From Pseudomonas sp. BMS12 (GTDB lineage Bacteria > Pseudomonadota > Gammaproteobacteria > Pseudomonadales > Pseudomonadaceae): 50,106 nucleotides of DNA. Positions 29,879-38,396 of this stretch are shown here, in pieces. The notes under the pieces were generated by a model. The model had not been told where the DNA came from, ran no database searches, and worked only from the letters and a program-made list of their open reading frames with translations. The first letter of the stretch is position 1, and the number at the start of each line of letters is the position of its first letter. The position numbers and the translations under genes were made by a program. The stretch covers positions 1 through 50,106 of the forward strand of contig NZ_LSOF01000008.1 of assembly GCF_001592875.1 (NCBI RefSeq), written 5' to 3'.

Positions 29879-30424
29879 ATGTCCCTGGAACAGCAATACA
29901 CCGCGATTCTCGGTCAAATCGGCGAGGACGTGACCCGCGAGGGCCTGCTCGATACGCCCAAGCGTGCCGCCAAAGCCATGCAGTACCTCTGCCGCGGCTA
30001 CCAGCAGACCCTCGAGGAAGTCACCAACGGCGCCCTGTTCAGCTCCGACAGCAGCGAAATGGTGCTGGTGAAGAACATCGAGCTGTACTCGCTGTGCGAA
30101 CACCACCTGCTGCCGTTCATCGGCAAGGCCCATGTGGCCTATATCCCCAACGGCAAGGTGCTGGGCCTGTCCAAGGTCGCCCGCATCGTCGACATGTACG
30201 CGCGCCGCCTGCAGATCCAGGAGAGCCTCAGCCGGCAGATCGCCGAAGCGGTTCAGCAGGTCACCGGCGCACTTGGCGTGGCGGTGGTCATCGAAGCGCA
30301 GCACATGTGCATGATGATGCGCGGTGTGGAGAAGCAGAACTCGTCCATGGTCACCTCGGTGATGCTGGGCCAGTTCCGTGAAAACGCCGCCACCCGCAGC
30401 GAGTTCCTCAGCCTGATCCGCTGA
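29879..30424 (+). CDS. folE: GTP cyclohydrolase I
   Basis: First enzyme of tetrahydrofolate (and queuosine-type) synthesis, converting GTP to dihydroneopterin triphosphate. The 181 residues contain the zinc site [10 protein letters not shown] and [16 protein letters not shown], and the substrate loop [17 protein letters not shown]. This is the type IA, zinc-dependent enzyme; pseudomonads often have two folE copies, and this neighbourhood resembles that of folE2 in P. aeruginosa. The ATG at 29879 follows AGGAAG. A strong terminator follows. Confidence 0.95.
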   Translation: MSLEQQYTAILGQIGEDVTREGLLDTPKRAAKAMQYLCRGYQQTLEEVTNGALFSSDSSEMVLVKNIELYSLCEHHLLPFIGKAHVAYIPNGKVLGLSKVARIVDMYARRLQIQESLSRQIAEAVQQVTGALGVAVVIEAQHMCMMMRGVEKQNSSMVTSVMLGQFRENAATRSEFLSLIR

Positions 30425-30438
30425 TTACTGCGCTGATG

Positions 30439-30466
30439 AAAAACCGGCCGCCAGGGCCGGTTTTTT
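30439..30466 (+). terminator. Intrinsic terminator after folE
   Basis: AAACCGGCC (30441-30449) pairs with GGCCGGTTT (30455-30463) over a 5-base loop, followed by a T-run. Confidence 0.9.
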
Positions 30467-30484
30467 ATGGTTGCAACAAGCCCC

Positions 30485-30832
30485 TCAGTGGCTGCGGCCA
30501 TCCCATTGCTGCCGCGGAAACTGGCTCAGATCGACATCCTCCAGGCAGCGTGCATTGACCGCAGCGCCAGGCTTGCCGTCCGGGCCGAGTGCCTCGCTGA
30601 ACGGCGCACAGCCACAAAGGTCGCAGAAATGGTGGGCGATCTTGCGGGTATTGAAACGGTAGGTGGGTAGCTCGCCAGCAGGCGACTGCAGCTGCAGTTG
30701 CTCGCGCCCGATAAACCAGAGCAAACCACCGCGCTTGCTGCATAGCGAGCAGTTGCACTCGGTCAGGCTGGCGATCTCTCCCGTTACGCTGAAACTGATC
30801 TTGCCGCAGTGGCAACCGCCCTGATAGGTCAT
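30485..30832 (-). CDS. GFA/CENP-V family zinc protein
   Basis: 115 residues of the Gfa-like family (glutathione-dependent formaldehyde-activating enzyme fold). The zinc-binding cysteines appear in the usual order: GGCHCGKISF, ECNCSLCSKRG and FCDLCGCAPF. Members of this family bind zinc and sometimes S-hydroxymethylglutathione; the function of this short form is not established. AGGGAGG lies 7 bases before the ATG at 30832; the longer frame has no such site. Confidence 0.85.
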   Translation of the reverse strand: MTYQGGCHCGKISFSVTGEIASLTECNCSLCSKRGGLLWFIGREQLQLQSPAGELPTYRFNTRKIAHHFCDLCGCAPFSEALGPDGKPGAAVNARCLEDVDLSQFPRQQWDGRSH

Positions 30833-30965
30833 GATGAATCCTCCCTGTGGGCCTGCAAAACTAGTCCAGCACGCGCACGCCTGCCAGGCTGCGGGCGACA
30901 TCCGGTTACACCAAACAGGGCCAACTCGGGTACCCTGCCGCCCCCTTCAGTTCCCACAGGATTTC

Positions 30966-31343
30966 ATGGCGATGCTTCTCAAGGCACTGCGGATCGGCCT
31001 CGGTCAGATCATCATCTTTCTCGACTTCATCACCCGCCCGCGCAAGCTCAAGCGCAGCCCGCAGGCCCAGCAGCAGGTCGAGCGCGAGGCCGCCGGCCTG
31101 GCGCTGTACCAGTTCCATGCCTGCCCGTTCTGCGTGAAGACCCGCCGCACCCTGCACCGCCTGAACGTGCCAGTGGCCCTGCGCGATGCGAAGAACGATG
31201 CGGCGCACCGCCAGGCCCTGCAGGAGCAAGGTGGCAAGATCCAGGTGCCGTGTCTGCGTATCGAGGAACAGGGCCAGAGCCGCTGGCTCTACGAGTCCAA
31301 GGCCATCGCCGCCTATCTGAACGAGCGCTTCGCCGCCCAGTGA
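30966..31343 (+). CDS. Glutaredoxin-like protein with N-terminal hydrophobic segment
   Basis: 125 residues. A hydrophobic/amphipathic segment (about 3-22) precedes a thioredoxin-fold domain with the redox pair C53-P-F-C56 (YQFHACPFCVKTRRTLHRL), a cis-proline region (VPCLRIE) and a C-terminal YESKAIAAYLNERF helix as in GST N-domains. It is likely a membrane-associated glutathione-dependent disulfide reductase. AGGA precedes the ATG at 30966. Confidence 0.82.
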   Translation: MAMLLKALRIGLGQIIIFLDFITRPRKLKRSPQAQQQVEREAAGLALYQFHACPFCVKTRRTLHRLNVPVALRDAKNDAAHRQALQEQGGKIQVPCLRIEEQGQSRWLYESKAIAAYLNERFAAQ

Positions 31344-31381
31344 GCCGGCGGCGGGCAGGTCATCACCTGCCCGCCTGGCAC

Positions 31382-31984
31382 TCAGTCAAACATGCCCACA
31401 TAGCGAGGGTGGCTGGCCACGCGGCCGAGCCAGGCATTGATCGCCGGATAGGCGGCCAGATCGAAGCCGCCCTCGTAGGCCACGTGGGTGTAGGCATATA
31501 GGGCGATGTCCGCGAGGGTGCACTGCTCGCCCACCAGGTACGGGGTACGCTGCACCTGCTGCTCCATCACCTTGAACGCCTTGTAGCCGCCCTTGTGACA
31601 GTTCTCATACTCGGCCAGGCGTGCCTCTGGCAGGCCCTGATACAGCTGGATGAAGCGCGCCACCGCCACGTAGGGCTCGTGGCTGTACTGCTCGAAGAAC
31701 TGCCACTGCAGCATCTGCGTACGCAGACGCGGCTCGGCGGGGATGAACTCGCTGCCATCGGCGAGGAAATTGAGGATGGCGTTGGACTCCCAGAGGAAGG
31801 TGCCGTCCTCCAGCTCCAGTACCGGAATCTTGCCGTTGGGGTTCTTGGCCAGGAACTCGGCGGTCTGCGTCTCGCCCTTGAGGATGTCGATCGGCAGCCA
31901 CTGGTACTCGCGGCCGAGCAGATGGAGCATCAGCTTGACCTTGAAGCAGTTGCCGGAACGGTAATCGCCGTAGACCTTGAGCAT
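31382..31984 (-). CDS. Glutathione S-transferase family protein
   Basis: 200 residues in the two-domain GST layout: a thioredoxin-like N-domain (MLKVYGDYRSGNCFKVKLML, then NPNGKIPVLELEDG and the glutathione gamma-Glu contact WESNAIL) and an all-helical C-domain with ALADIALYAYTHVA-like N-capping region. It starts 2 bases after the aminotransferase stop codon on the same strand, so the pair is cotranscribed. The substrate is unknown. Confidence 0.9.
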   Translation of the reverse strand: MLKVYGDYRSGNCFKVKLMLHLLGREYQWLPIDILKGETQTAEFLAKNPNGKIPVLELEDGTFLWESNAILNFLADGSEFIPAEPRLRTQMLQWQFFEQYSHEPYVAVARFIQLYQGLPEARLAEYENCHKGGYKAFKVMEQQVQRTPYLVGEQCTLADIALYAYTHVAYEGGFDLAAYPAINAWLGRVASHPRYVGMFD

Positions 31985-31986
31985 GG

Positions 31987-33165
31987 CTATTGCCCTCCTT
32001 GCTCGCGCAGAGCACTTTGCGCTTCACGAATAACCGCCGCCAGGCGACGTAGGCCCTCACCGAGCTTCTCCGGCGGCACATGGCTGAAGTTCAGTCGCAG
32101 ATGCCCGGGGTTGGCGTCTGGTTCGACGAAGAACGGCTCACCGGGCATGAACGCAACGTTCTGTGCCATGGCCGGTTGCAGCAGGGTGCGGGTATCCAGC
32201 TTGTCGTTCAGGGTCAGCCAGAAGAACAGCCCGCCCTGCGGCACCTGCCAGCTGGCCAGCTCGCCGAAGTGCTCTTCCAGCGCGCCCTGCATGGCATCGC
32301 GGCGCACCCGGTAGAACTCGCGCAGCTCGGCCAGGTGAGCCTGGTATTTCTCGGTGCCGATCCACTGCAGCGCCTGCCACTGGCCGATACGGTTGGTGTG
32401 CAGGTCGGCGGCCTGCTTCAGGCGCAGCAGGTGCGGGAACAGGTCCGGACTGGCGATCAGGAAGCCCACGCGCAGGCCCGGCAGCAGGGTCTTCGACACG
32501 GTGCCGGTGTAGATCCAGCTGGCGCGCTGCAGGCGGCTGACGATGGGCGTGGCACTGCCGGCGTCGAACACCAGCTCGCGGTAGGGTTCGTCCTCGATCA
32601 GGGTGACGTTGAACTCGTCCAGCAATGCCGCCACGGCGTCGCGCTTGGCCTCGCTGTAGCGCACGGCGGACGGGTTCTGAAAGGTCGGGATCAGGTAGGC
32701 GAAGGCCGGTTTTTGCTGCTGCAGGCGCTCGCGCAGGGCTTCCAGCTCGGGGCCGTCGGCCTCCTGGGGCACGGTGATGCAATCGGCGCCGAACAGTTGG
32801 AAGGACTGCAGCGCGGCCAGGTAGGTCGGCGCCTCGACCAAAATCTCGGTACCCGGATCGATGAACAGCTTGCTGGCCAGGTCCAGGGTCTGCTGCGAGC
32901 CACAGACGATCAGCACCTGGCTGGCATCGCACTTGACGCCCAGCTTGTTGGCCTCGGCGGCAATGGCCTCGCGCAGCGCCGGCTCACCCTCGCTCATGCC
33001 GTACTGGCCGATGGACGTCGGCATTTCGCTCCAGTCCACCTGCGGCAGCATCGGCTCGGCCGGCAGCCCGCCAGCGAAGGACATCACCTCCGGACGCTGC
33101 GCCGCAGCGAGGATTTCGCGAATCAGGGAGCTTTTCAGGCGGGCAACGCGTTCGGAGAAGGCCAT
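31987..33165 (-). CDS. PLP-dependent aminotransferase (class I/II, MocR-domain type)
   Basis: 392-residue fold-type I aminotransferase like LysN/2-aminoadipate and aromatic-type enzymes. It has MSFAGGLPAEPMLP near the start, CGSQQTLDLASKLF, the PLP-lysine region SKTLLPGLRVGF and the C-terminal LRLNFSHVP arginine that holds the substrate carboxylate. I place the start at the ATG at 33165, since upstream residues match nothing and the family begins FSERVARLKSSLIREIL. It is divergent from a marR gene across an 81-base region with a palindromic operator, and probably regulated by it. Confidence 0.88.
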   Translation of the reverse strand: MAFSERVARLKSSLIREILAAAQRPEVMSFAGGLPAEPMLPQVDWSEMPTSIGQYGMSEGEPALREAIAAEANKLGVKCDASQVLIVCGSQQTLDLASKLFIDPGTEILVEAPTYLAALQSFQLFGADCITVPQEADGPELEALRERLQQQKPAFAYLIPTFQNPSAVRYSEAKRDAVAALLDEFNVTLIEDEPYRELVFDAGSATPIVSRLQRASWIYTGTVSKTLLPGLRVGFLIASPDLFPHLLRLKQAADLHTNRIGQWQALQWIGTEKYQAHLAELREFYRVRRDAMQGALEEHFGELASWQVPQGGLFFWLTLNDKLDTRTLLQPAMAQNVAFMPGEPFFVEPDANPGHLRLNFSHVPPEKLGEGLRRLAAVIREAQSALREQGGQ

Positions 33166-33197
33166 GAGATCACCGGTAGCACAGGCAGGGAGAATTG

Positions 33198-33214
33198 GGT
33201 CAAACTGATTGACC
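33198..33214. promoter_or_regulatory. Palindromic operator between aminotransferase and marR genes
   Basis: GGTCAA-ACTGA-TTGACC is a perfect 6-5-6 inverted repeat in the 81-base divergent region, the size and symmetry of a MarR dimer site. Its right arm TTGACC could also be a -35 element for the marR gene. Confidence 0.65.
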
Positions 33215-33246
33215 GAAACTACGATGGCCGCAGCGGATACGTCAAT

Positions 33247-33699
33247 ATGCTTGACCTGAAAAAGCCGACCACTCAGCAGGCCGCCATGGAAGCGTTCTTC
33301 TTCGGCTACCAGGCGTTTACCGCCAAGGCCGATGAGATGCTGGCCAGGCGTGGCCTGTCGCGGGTGCATCACCGCATCCTGTTCTTCATCGCCCGCCACC
33401 CGGGTCTGAGTGTGACCCAGCTGCTCGGTTACCTGGGCGTGAGCAAGCAGGCGCTGAACATTCCCCTGCGCCAGCTGCAGGAAATGCACATGGTGGAAGG
33501 CGTCGCCGCCGCCGAGGACAAGCGCAAGCGTCTGCTCGGCCTCACCGCCGAGGGTGCCAAGCTGGAGCTGGCACTGCGTCGCGAGCAGAGCAAGCTGCTA
33601 GAGCGCGTTTTTCAGGAGGCCGGCGAGCCCGCGGTACAGGCCTGGCTGGCGGTCAACCAGGCGCTGGGCAAGGCCCACCAGAGCAGCAACGAGGGCTGA
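33247..33699 (+). CDS. MarR-family transcriptional regulator
   Basis: 150 residues with the winged-helix core of MarR proteins: HHRILFFIARHPGLSVTQLLGYLGVSKQALNIPLRQLQ (helix-turn-helix) then the wing AAEDKRKRLLGLTAEG. Dimer-forming helices flank it. The start at the ATG at 33247 fits the family but has only a weak ribosome site. It probably represses its divergent neighbour through the palindrome at 33198-33214 and responds to a small ligand of the aminotransferase/GST pathway. Confidence 0.88.
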   Translation: MLDLKKPTTQQAAMEAFFFGYQAFTAKADEMLARRGLSRVHHRILFFIARHPGLSVTQLLGYLGVSKQALNIPLRQLQEMHMVEGVAAAEDKRKRLLGLTAEGAKLELALRREQSKLLERVFQEAGEPAVQAWLAVNQALGKAHQSSNEG

Positions 33700-33707
33700 A
33701 CCGCCGC

Positions 33708-34349
33708 TTACCCTGCCGGCTGCCCCTGCAGTTCGCGGGCACCGCGAAAGAACACCAGGGCCATGGCCAGCGAGCCGCCCAACAAGGGAATGATCGCCAG
33801 CAGCACCAGCACCACCGAAGCGAACATGGCACCCCCGGCGACCTCCAGCCAGGCCATCGCTCGCAACGCCGGGTAAGGATCGCGGATTCGCACCAGCACG
33901 ATGCCCAGCCACAACGTCGCCAGTCCCAGCAATAGCAGAACCCCGAAAAAGCTAATGGTTTGCCAGCCCAGGCTGGTGGAAATCGCATCGCCCCAGAGCC
34001 AATCGAGCAGCTCGCTCAACAGGCTGAAGAATACGATCAGGCCGATAGGCACGCCGAGCCCGCCAGCGGCGAAGCGCTGCTGCAGAAAAGCGCCCAGACG
34101 CAGCAGCAGATAGCAGCCCAGCACCGTGGAGAACAGGCTCAGCCAGTCCCCGACCCTTTCGGCGATAGTTCCCGGCGCATCACCGGCCAGAAAAGCCGCG
34201 ACCAGTGCCACCAGCGTACTGAGGATCGACGCCAGGCTCAGCCAACCCAGCAGCCGCAGTTGCCGGGCGCTCCATCCGCTCAGTGCTGGCGGCGCCTGCT
34301 CATCGATCAACGCTACCTGAGGTGCCGCATAGGGGTTGTTCGGGTCCAT
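33708..34349 (-). CDS. Hypothetical multi-span membrane protein
   Basis: 213 residues with about five or six hydrophobic segments. The N-terminal NPYAAPQ stretch is seen in several unrelated small membrane families of pseudomonads, followed by a short cytoplasmic segment. No function can be assigned. It is convergent with marR (8 bases apart) and divergent from the LysE gene. Confidence 0.75.
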   Translation of the reverse strand: MDPNNPYAAPQVALIDEQAPPALSGWSARQLRLLGWLSLASILSTLVALVAAFLAGDAPGTIAERVGDWLSLFSTVLGCYLLLRLGAFLQQRFAAGGLGVPIGLIVFFSLLSELLDWLWGDAISTSLGWQTISFFGVLLLLGLATLWLGIVLVRIRDPYPALRAMAWLEVAGGAMFASVVLVLLAIIPLLGGSLAMALVFFRGARELQGQPAG

Positions 34350-34486
34350 GGAATTTCCTTATGCAATGGGAACAGTCTTCCTCGTCAGAACGCACGACCA
34401 CAACTGTACCGACGAATGTCGATTCCGCTGTACCGCGACGCCGCCCTGCGCTGCGCATAGGCTGCCAGCAACTTCGGAGAATCGCC

Positions 34487-35101
34487 ATGACCCTGGAACT
34501 GCTGCTCGCCTTCGTTCTCTTCGCCTTCGTCACCTCGGTGACGCCCGGCCCGAACAACATGATGTTGCTCGCCTCCGGGGTGAACTTCGGCGTGCGCCGC
34601 AGCCTGCCGCACCTGCTTGGCATCAGCCTGGGCTTCATGATCCTGGTGATGGCCGTGGGCCTGGGCCTGGGCCAGCTGTTCGAGCAGTTTCCGCCGCTGT
34701 ACGGCGCCCTGCGTTATGGCGGCGCCGCCTACCTGTTGTACCTGGCCTGGAAGATCGCCGGCTCTGGCGCGCCCGATGCAACCGGCAACGAGCAGGGCAA
34801 GCCCTTTACCTTCCTCCAGGCGGCGGCCTTCCAGTGGGTCAACCCCAAGGCCTGGATCATGGCCATCGGCGCCATCACCACCTACACGCCGCAGGATGGT
34901 TTCCTGGTCAACGTGCTGCTGATCGCCGCGCTGTTCGCCCTGGTCAACTGCCCGACCTGCGGCCTCTGGGCCATGGCCGGTAGCCTGTTGCGCCGCTGGC
35001 TGGAGCGCCCGGCGGTGCTGCGCGGCTTCAACATCGGCATGGCCTTGCTGCTAGTGGCCTCGCTGTACCCTATCCTGATCGACGTCAAGGGAACCTTCTG
35101 A
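34487..35101 (+). CDS. LysE-family amino acid/metabolite exporter
   Basis: 204-residue inner-membrane protein with about six spans and the LysE/RhtB hallmark FVTSVTPGPNNMMLLASGVNFG near residue 18. The internal FQWVNPKAWIMAIGAI is also family-typical. Such proteins export amino acids or related small molecules. Start ATG 34487 follows GGAGA. Its stop overlaps the benE start (ATGA), so the two transporters are coupled. Confidence 0.88.
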   Translation: MTLELLLAFVLFAFVTSVTPGPNNMMLLASGVNFGVRRSLPHLLGISLGFMILVMAVGLGLGQLFEQFPPLYGALRYGGAAYLLYLAWKIAGSGAPDATGNEQGKPFTFLQAAAFQWVNPKAWIMAIGAITTYTPQDGFLVNVLLIAALFALVNCPTCGLWAMAGSLLRRWLERPAVLRGFNIGMALLLVASLYPILIDVKGTF

Positions 35102-36297
35102 TGAGCACGGAAGCCATGAACACCGCCCCGCGCTTGCGCCCGCTGGCCGACTCCTCGCCTTCGGCGGTCGTCGCCGGCTTCGTCGCCACCCTTACCGGCT
35201 ACACCAGTTCACTGGTGCTGATGTTCCAGGCCGGCCAGGCCGCCGGTTTGAGCGCCGCGCAGATTTCCTCCTGGCTGTGGGCGCTGTCTATAGGCATGGC
35301 GATCTGCACCATCGGCCTGTCGCTGCGCTACCGCGCGCCTGTGGTGGTGGCCTGGTCGACGCCGGGCGCGGCGCTGCTGATCACCAGCCTGCCGGGCGTG
35401 AGCTACCCGGAAGCCATCGGTGCCTTCGTGGTCTGCGCCCTGCTGCTCAGCCTGCTGGGCATCTCCGGCGCCTTCGAGCGGGTCATGCGCCACCTGCCAG
35501 GTTCGCTGGCCGCCGCGCTGCTGGCCGGCATCCTGTTCCGCATCGGTAGCGAGATCTTCGTCGCCGCGCAGACCAGCACCGCGCTGGTGCTGGCGATGTT
35601 CTTCACCTTCCTGCTCGGCAAGCGCCTGGCGCCCCGCTATGCGGTGCTCGCCGCGTTGCTGGTCGGCGGGGTAACGGCCGCCCTGCTGGGCATGCTCGAC
35701 TTCAGCCAGTTCGAGCTGCAGGTGGCAGTGCCGGTGTGGACCACGCCGAGCTTCTCCCTCGGCGCGGCGATCAGCATCGGCATTCCGCTGTTCGTGGTGG
35801 CCATGGCCTCGCAGAACATTCCCGGCCTGGCCGTACTGCGCGCCGACGGCTACGACCTGCCGCCCTCGCCACTGATCGCCACCACCGGCATCGCCTCGTT
35901 GCTGCTGGCACCGTTCGGCTCCCACGGCATCAACCTGGCCGCCATCAGCGCCGCCATCTGCACCGGCTCGGAAGCCCACGAGGACAAGCGCAAGCGCTAT
36001 ACCGCCGCCCTGTGGAACGGCGTATTCAACCTGCTGGCCGGGATCTTCGCCGCCACCCTGGCCGCCCTGTTCATCGCCCTGCCCAGCGCCCTGGTGCTGT
36101 CGATCGCCGCCCTCGCCCTGCTCGGCTCGATCGGCAACGGCCTGGCCCAGGCCATGCAGGCGCCGGCCGAGCGCGACGCGTCGCTGATCACCTTCATGAT
36201 CACCGCCTCGGGCATGACCCTGCTGGGCATCGGCTCGGCCTTCTGGGGCCTGGTTGGCGGTGCGGTGACCCTGCTGATCCTCAACTGGAAGAAATAG
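35101..36297 (+). CDS. benE: Benzoate/H+ symporter family transporter BenE
   Basis: 398-residue membrane carrier with about 12 spans. The early VAGFVATLTGYTSSLVLMFQAGQAAGL and VVVAWSTPGAALLITSLPGVSYPEAIGAF motifs are those of the BenE family, as is the SQNIPGLAVLRADGY loop. BenE imports benzoate in Acinetobacter; here no benzoate-degradation genes are nearby, so the substrate is inferred only from the family. It is coupled to the LysE gene and ended by a terminator. Confidence 0.9.
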   Translation: MSTEAMNTAPRLRPLADSSPSAVVAGFVATLTGYTSSLVLMFQAGQAAGLSAAQISSWLWALSIGMAICTIGLSLRYRAPVVVAWSTPGAALLITSLPGVSYPEAIGAFVVCALLLSLLGISGAFERVMRHLPGSLAAALLAGILFRIGSEIFVAAQTSTALVLAMFFTFLLGKRLAPRYAVLAALLVGGVTAALLGMLDFSQFELQVAVPVWTTPSFSLGAAISIGIPLFVVAMASQNIPGLAVLRADGYDLPPSPLIATTGIASLLLAPFGSHGINLAAISAAICTGSEAHEDKRKRYTAALWNGVFNLLAGIFAATLAALFIALPSALVLSIAALALLGSIGNGLAQAMQAPAERDASLITFMITASGMTLLGIGSAFWGLVGGAVTLLILNWKK

Positions 36298-36313
36298 CCG
36301 AAACGCCTACGAA

Positions 36314-36351
36314 AAACGCCGCGCCCCTGCAAAGGGACGCGGCGTTTTTTT
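36314..36351 (+). terminator. Intrinsic terminator after benE
   Basis: AAACGCCGCG (36314-36323) pairs with CGCGGCGTTT (36338-36347), then a T-run. The inner loop adds CCCCTGCAAAGGGA. Confidence 0.9.
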
Positions 36352-36379
36352 CTGCATCGGCAACAGGGGTGATGGTGAC

Positions 36380-37276
36380 TCAGGCCGCCTGCGCTTCCTC
36401 CGCCGCCAGCTCCTTACCGTGGGCGAAGTTGACCCACCAGCCGAACGCTGCAGCAGTGAAGAACATGATGAAGCTGTAGATCGCCGCCGGAATGCCCATG
36501 GTGGCGTTGTTCAGCAGCATCGGGCTGAGCGCCAGGGCAATCGCCAGGGTGCCGTTGTGGATGCCAATCTCCATGCCGATCGCCACCGCCTGCCGGCGCG
36601 GCAGCTTCATCAGGCGCGGCACGCCATAGCCGACCCCGAGGCTGACCAGGTTGAACAGCAACGCGGCCAGGCCGACTACCGGGGCGTACTCGACCACGGT
36701 CTGCCAGTCCTTGACGAAGGCCAGCACCACCACCAGCAGCAGGAACAGCGCGGAGATGATCTTCACCGGCTTTTCCATGGCATTGGCGAAGCCCGGCGCC
36801 AACTTGCGGATGACCATGCCGATGGCCACCGGGCCGAGCACGATGGCAAACACCTGCACCACCTTGGCGAACTGCAGCGGGATGGCCTGGTCGCCTTCCA
36901 TGAAATAGGCCAGCGACAGGTTGACGATCAGCGGCATGGTGAGGATGGCCACCACCGAGTTGACCGCGGTCAGCGTCACGTTCAGTGCCACATCACCGTG
37001 GGCCAGGTGGCTATAGAGGTTGGCACTGGTACCGCCGGGCGAGGCGGCCAGGAGCATCAGCCCCACCGCCAGGGCCGGCGCCAGGCCGAAGCCCTTGGCG
37101 ATGAAGAAACACACCAGCGGCAATAGCAGCAACTGGCAGCCCAGACCGATCAGCACCGGTTTGGGAAACTTCACCACCCGAGCGAAGTCGGCGACAGTCA
37201 GTGAGAGGCCCAAGCCGAGCATGATGATGCCCAGGGCAATAGGGAGGAATGCGGTCAGCAAGGGCGAAGCAGTCAT
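36380..37276 (-). CDS. Bile acid:sodium symporter (BASS) family transporter
   Basis: 298-residue membrane protein with about nine or ten spans. The segments FLPIALGIIMLGLGLSLTVADFARV, AASPGGTSANLYSHLAHGDVALNVTLTAVNSVVAI and IGMEIGIHNGTLAIALALSP are the classic BASS signatures, including the two Na+-site crossover regions. Bacterial members carry bile acids, pantoate or other organic anions. The ATG at 37276 follows GGAGAA by 8 bases; the longer frame is unsupported. Confidence 0.9.
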   Translation of the reverse strand: MTASPLLTAFLPIALGIIMLGLGLSLTVADFARVVKFPKPVLIGLGCQLLLLPLVCFFIAKGFGLAPALAVGLMLLAASPGGTSANLYSHLAHGDVALNVTLTAVNSVVAILTMPLIVNLSLAYFMEGDQAIPLQFAKVVQVFAIVLGPVAIGMVIRKLAPGFANAMEKPVKIISALFLLLVVVLAFVKDWQTVVEYAPVVGLAALLFNLVSLGVGYGVPRLMKLPRRQAVAIGMEIGIHNGTLAIALALSPMLLNNATMGIPAAIYSFIMFFTAAAFGWWVNFAHGKELAAEEAQAA

Positions 37277-37381
37277 TATTGTTGTTCTCCGTAACGTTAA
37301 GGCTGCTGCGATTCTTGACGAGCCCGACAGGCTTGTAACTGGCTTTGTGCGCCAAACTCCCACGTACTCGTTACAGAATGC

Positions 37382-37408
37382 AAAAAGGGCGCCCTAGAGC
37401 GCCCTTTT
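37382..37408. terminator. Intrinsic terminator beside SDR gene
   Basis: AAAAGGGCGC (37383-37392) pairs with GCGCCCTTTT (37399-37408) around CCTAGA. It follows the leftward SDR gene (stop at 37411). Confidence 0.85.
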
Positions 37409-37410
37409 CA

Positions 37411-38172
37411 TCAGATGGCGGTCGCTCCGCCATCAACCGCCAGCGCATGGCCGGTGGTGAAGCCGGCCGCATCACTGCACAGGTAAAGCACCGCAGCGGC
37501 GATCTCCTCGACCTTACCGATACGCCCGACCGGATGCATCCCGGCCACGAATTCGGCCTTCTTCGGATCGGCCTCGTAGGCGCGACGAAACATGTCGGTA
37601 TCGATGACCGCCGGGCATACAGCGTTGACGCGAATTTTCTTCTTGCCGTACTCGACGGCCGCCGACTTGGTCAGGCCGATCACCGCATGCTTGGAGGCGG
37701 CATAGATGCTCATCTTCGGCGCGGCACCCAGACCGGCAATCGAGGCAGTGTTGACGATGGCGCCACCACCCTGAGCCAGCATGAGGGGCAGCTGGTACTT
37801 CATGCACAGCCACACGCCCTTGACGTTGACCCCCATGATCGCGTCGAACTCGGCCTCGCTGCCTTCGGCCAGCTTGCCCTTCTCGATCTCGATGCCGGCG
37901 TTGTTGAAGGCGTAGTCCAGGCGGCCATAGGTGGCCACGACCTGCGCCATCAGCGCCTGCACCTCGGCATCGCGAGTCACGTCGCAGCGCACGAAGGTGG
38001 CTTCACCGCCAGCCTCGCGAATCAGTTGCGCGGTGCCTTCACCGCCTGCAACGTCGACGTCGGAGACCACCACCTGCAGGCCTTCGGCCGCGAAGGCCTG
38101 GGCGGTGGCACGACCGATACCTGCGGCGCCACCAGTAACCAGGGCGACCTTGCCGGAGAAACTCATGCTCAT
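37411..38172 (-). CDS. Short-chain dehydrogenase/reductase (SDR)
   Basis: 253-residue NAD(P)-dependent oxidoreductase with all classic SDR motifs: TGGAAGIGRA cofactor loop, NNAGI, catalytic Ser in NTASIAG, and YAASKHAV with the catalytic Tyr and Lys. After the second strand the acidic SDVD suggests NAD preference. The substrate is unknown; glucose/ribitol dehydrogenase-like in sequence. The ATG at 38172 follows GAGG by 8 bases, with an in-frame TTG one codon earlier. Confidence 0.92.
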   Translation of the reverse strand: MSMSFSGKVALVTGGAAGIGRATAQAFAAEGLQVVVSDVDVAGGEGTAQLIREAGGEATFVRCDVTRDAEVQALMAQVVATYGRLDYAFNNAGIEIEKGKLAEGSEAEFDAIMGVNVKGVWLCMKYQLPLMLAQGGGAIVNTASIAGLGAAPKMSIYAASKHAVIGLTKSAAVEYGKKKIRVNAVCPAVIDTDMFRRAYEADPKKAEFVAGMHPVGRIGKVEEIAAAVLYLCSDAAGFTTGHALAVDGGATAI

Positions 38173-38396
38173 CAATGCATCCTCGACGGGAGTGAAATCT
38201 GCGACGAGTCTAGCCAGTGCGGCGGTGCCTGCGTCAGCACTATCAGGACAGCATTGGGCGACGCATCCAAACTAGTGATAAAGAACTACTACCCTAATCA
38301 TCCAAACTCATACCAAAGCATTCTGTTGGACAACAAACCTTGCCGCCCTGCCTGTAGAGGGCTATCACCACTGCTTCACTTTCCGGAGTCACTGCC

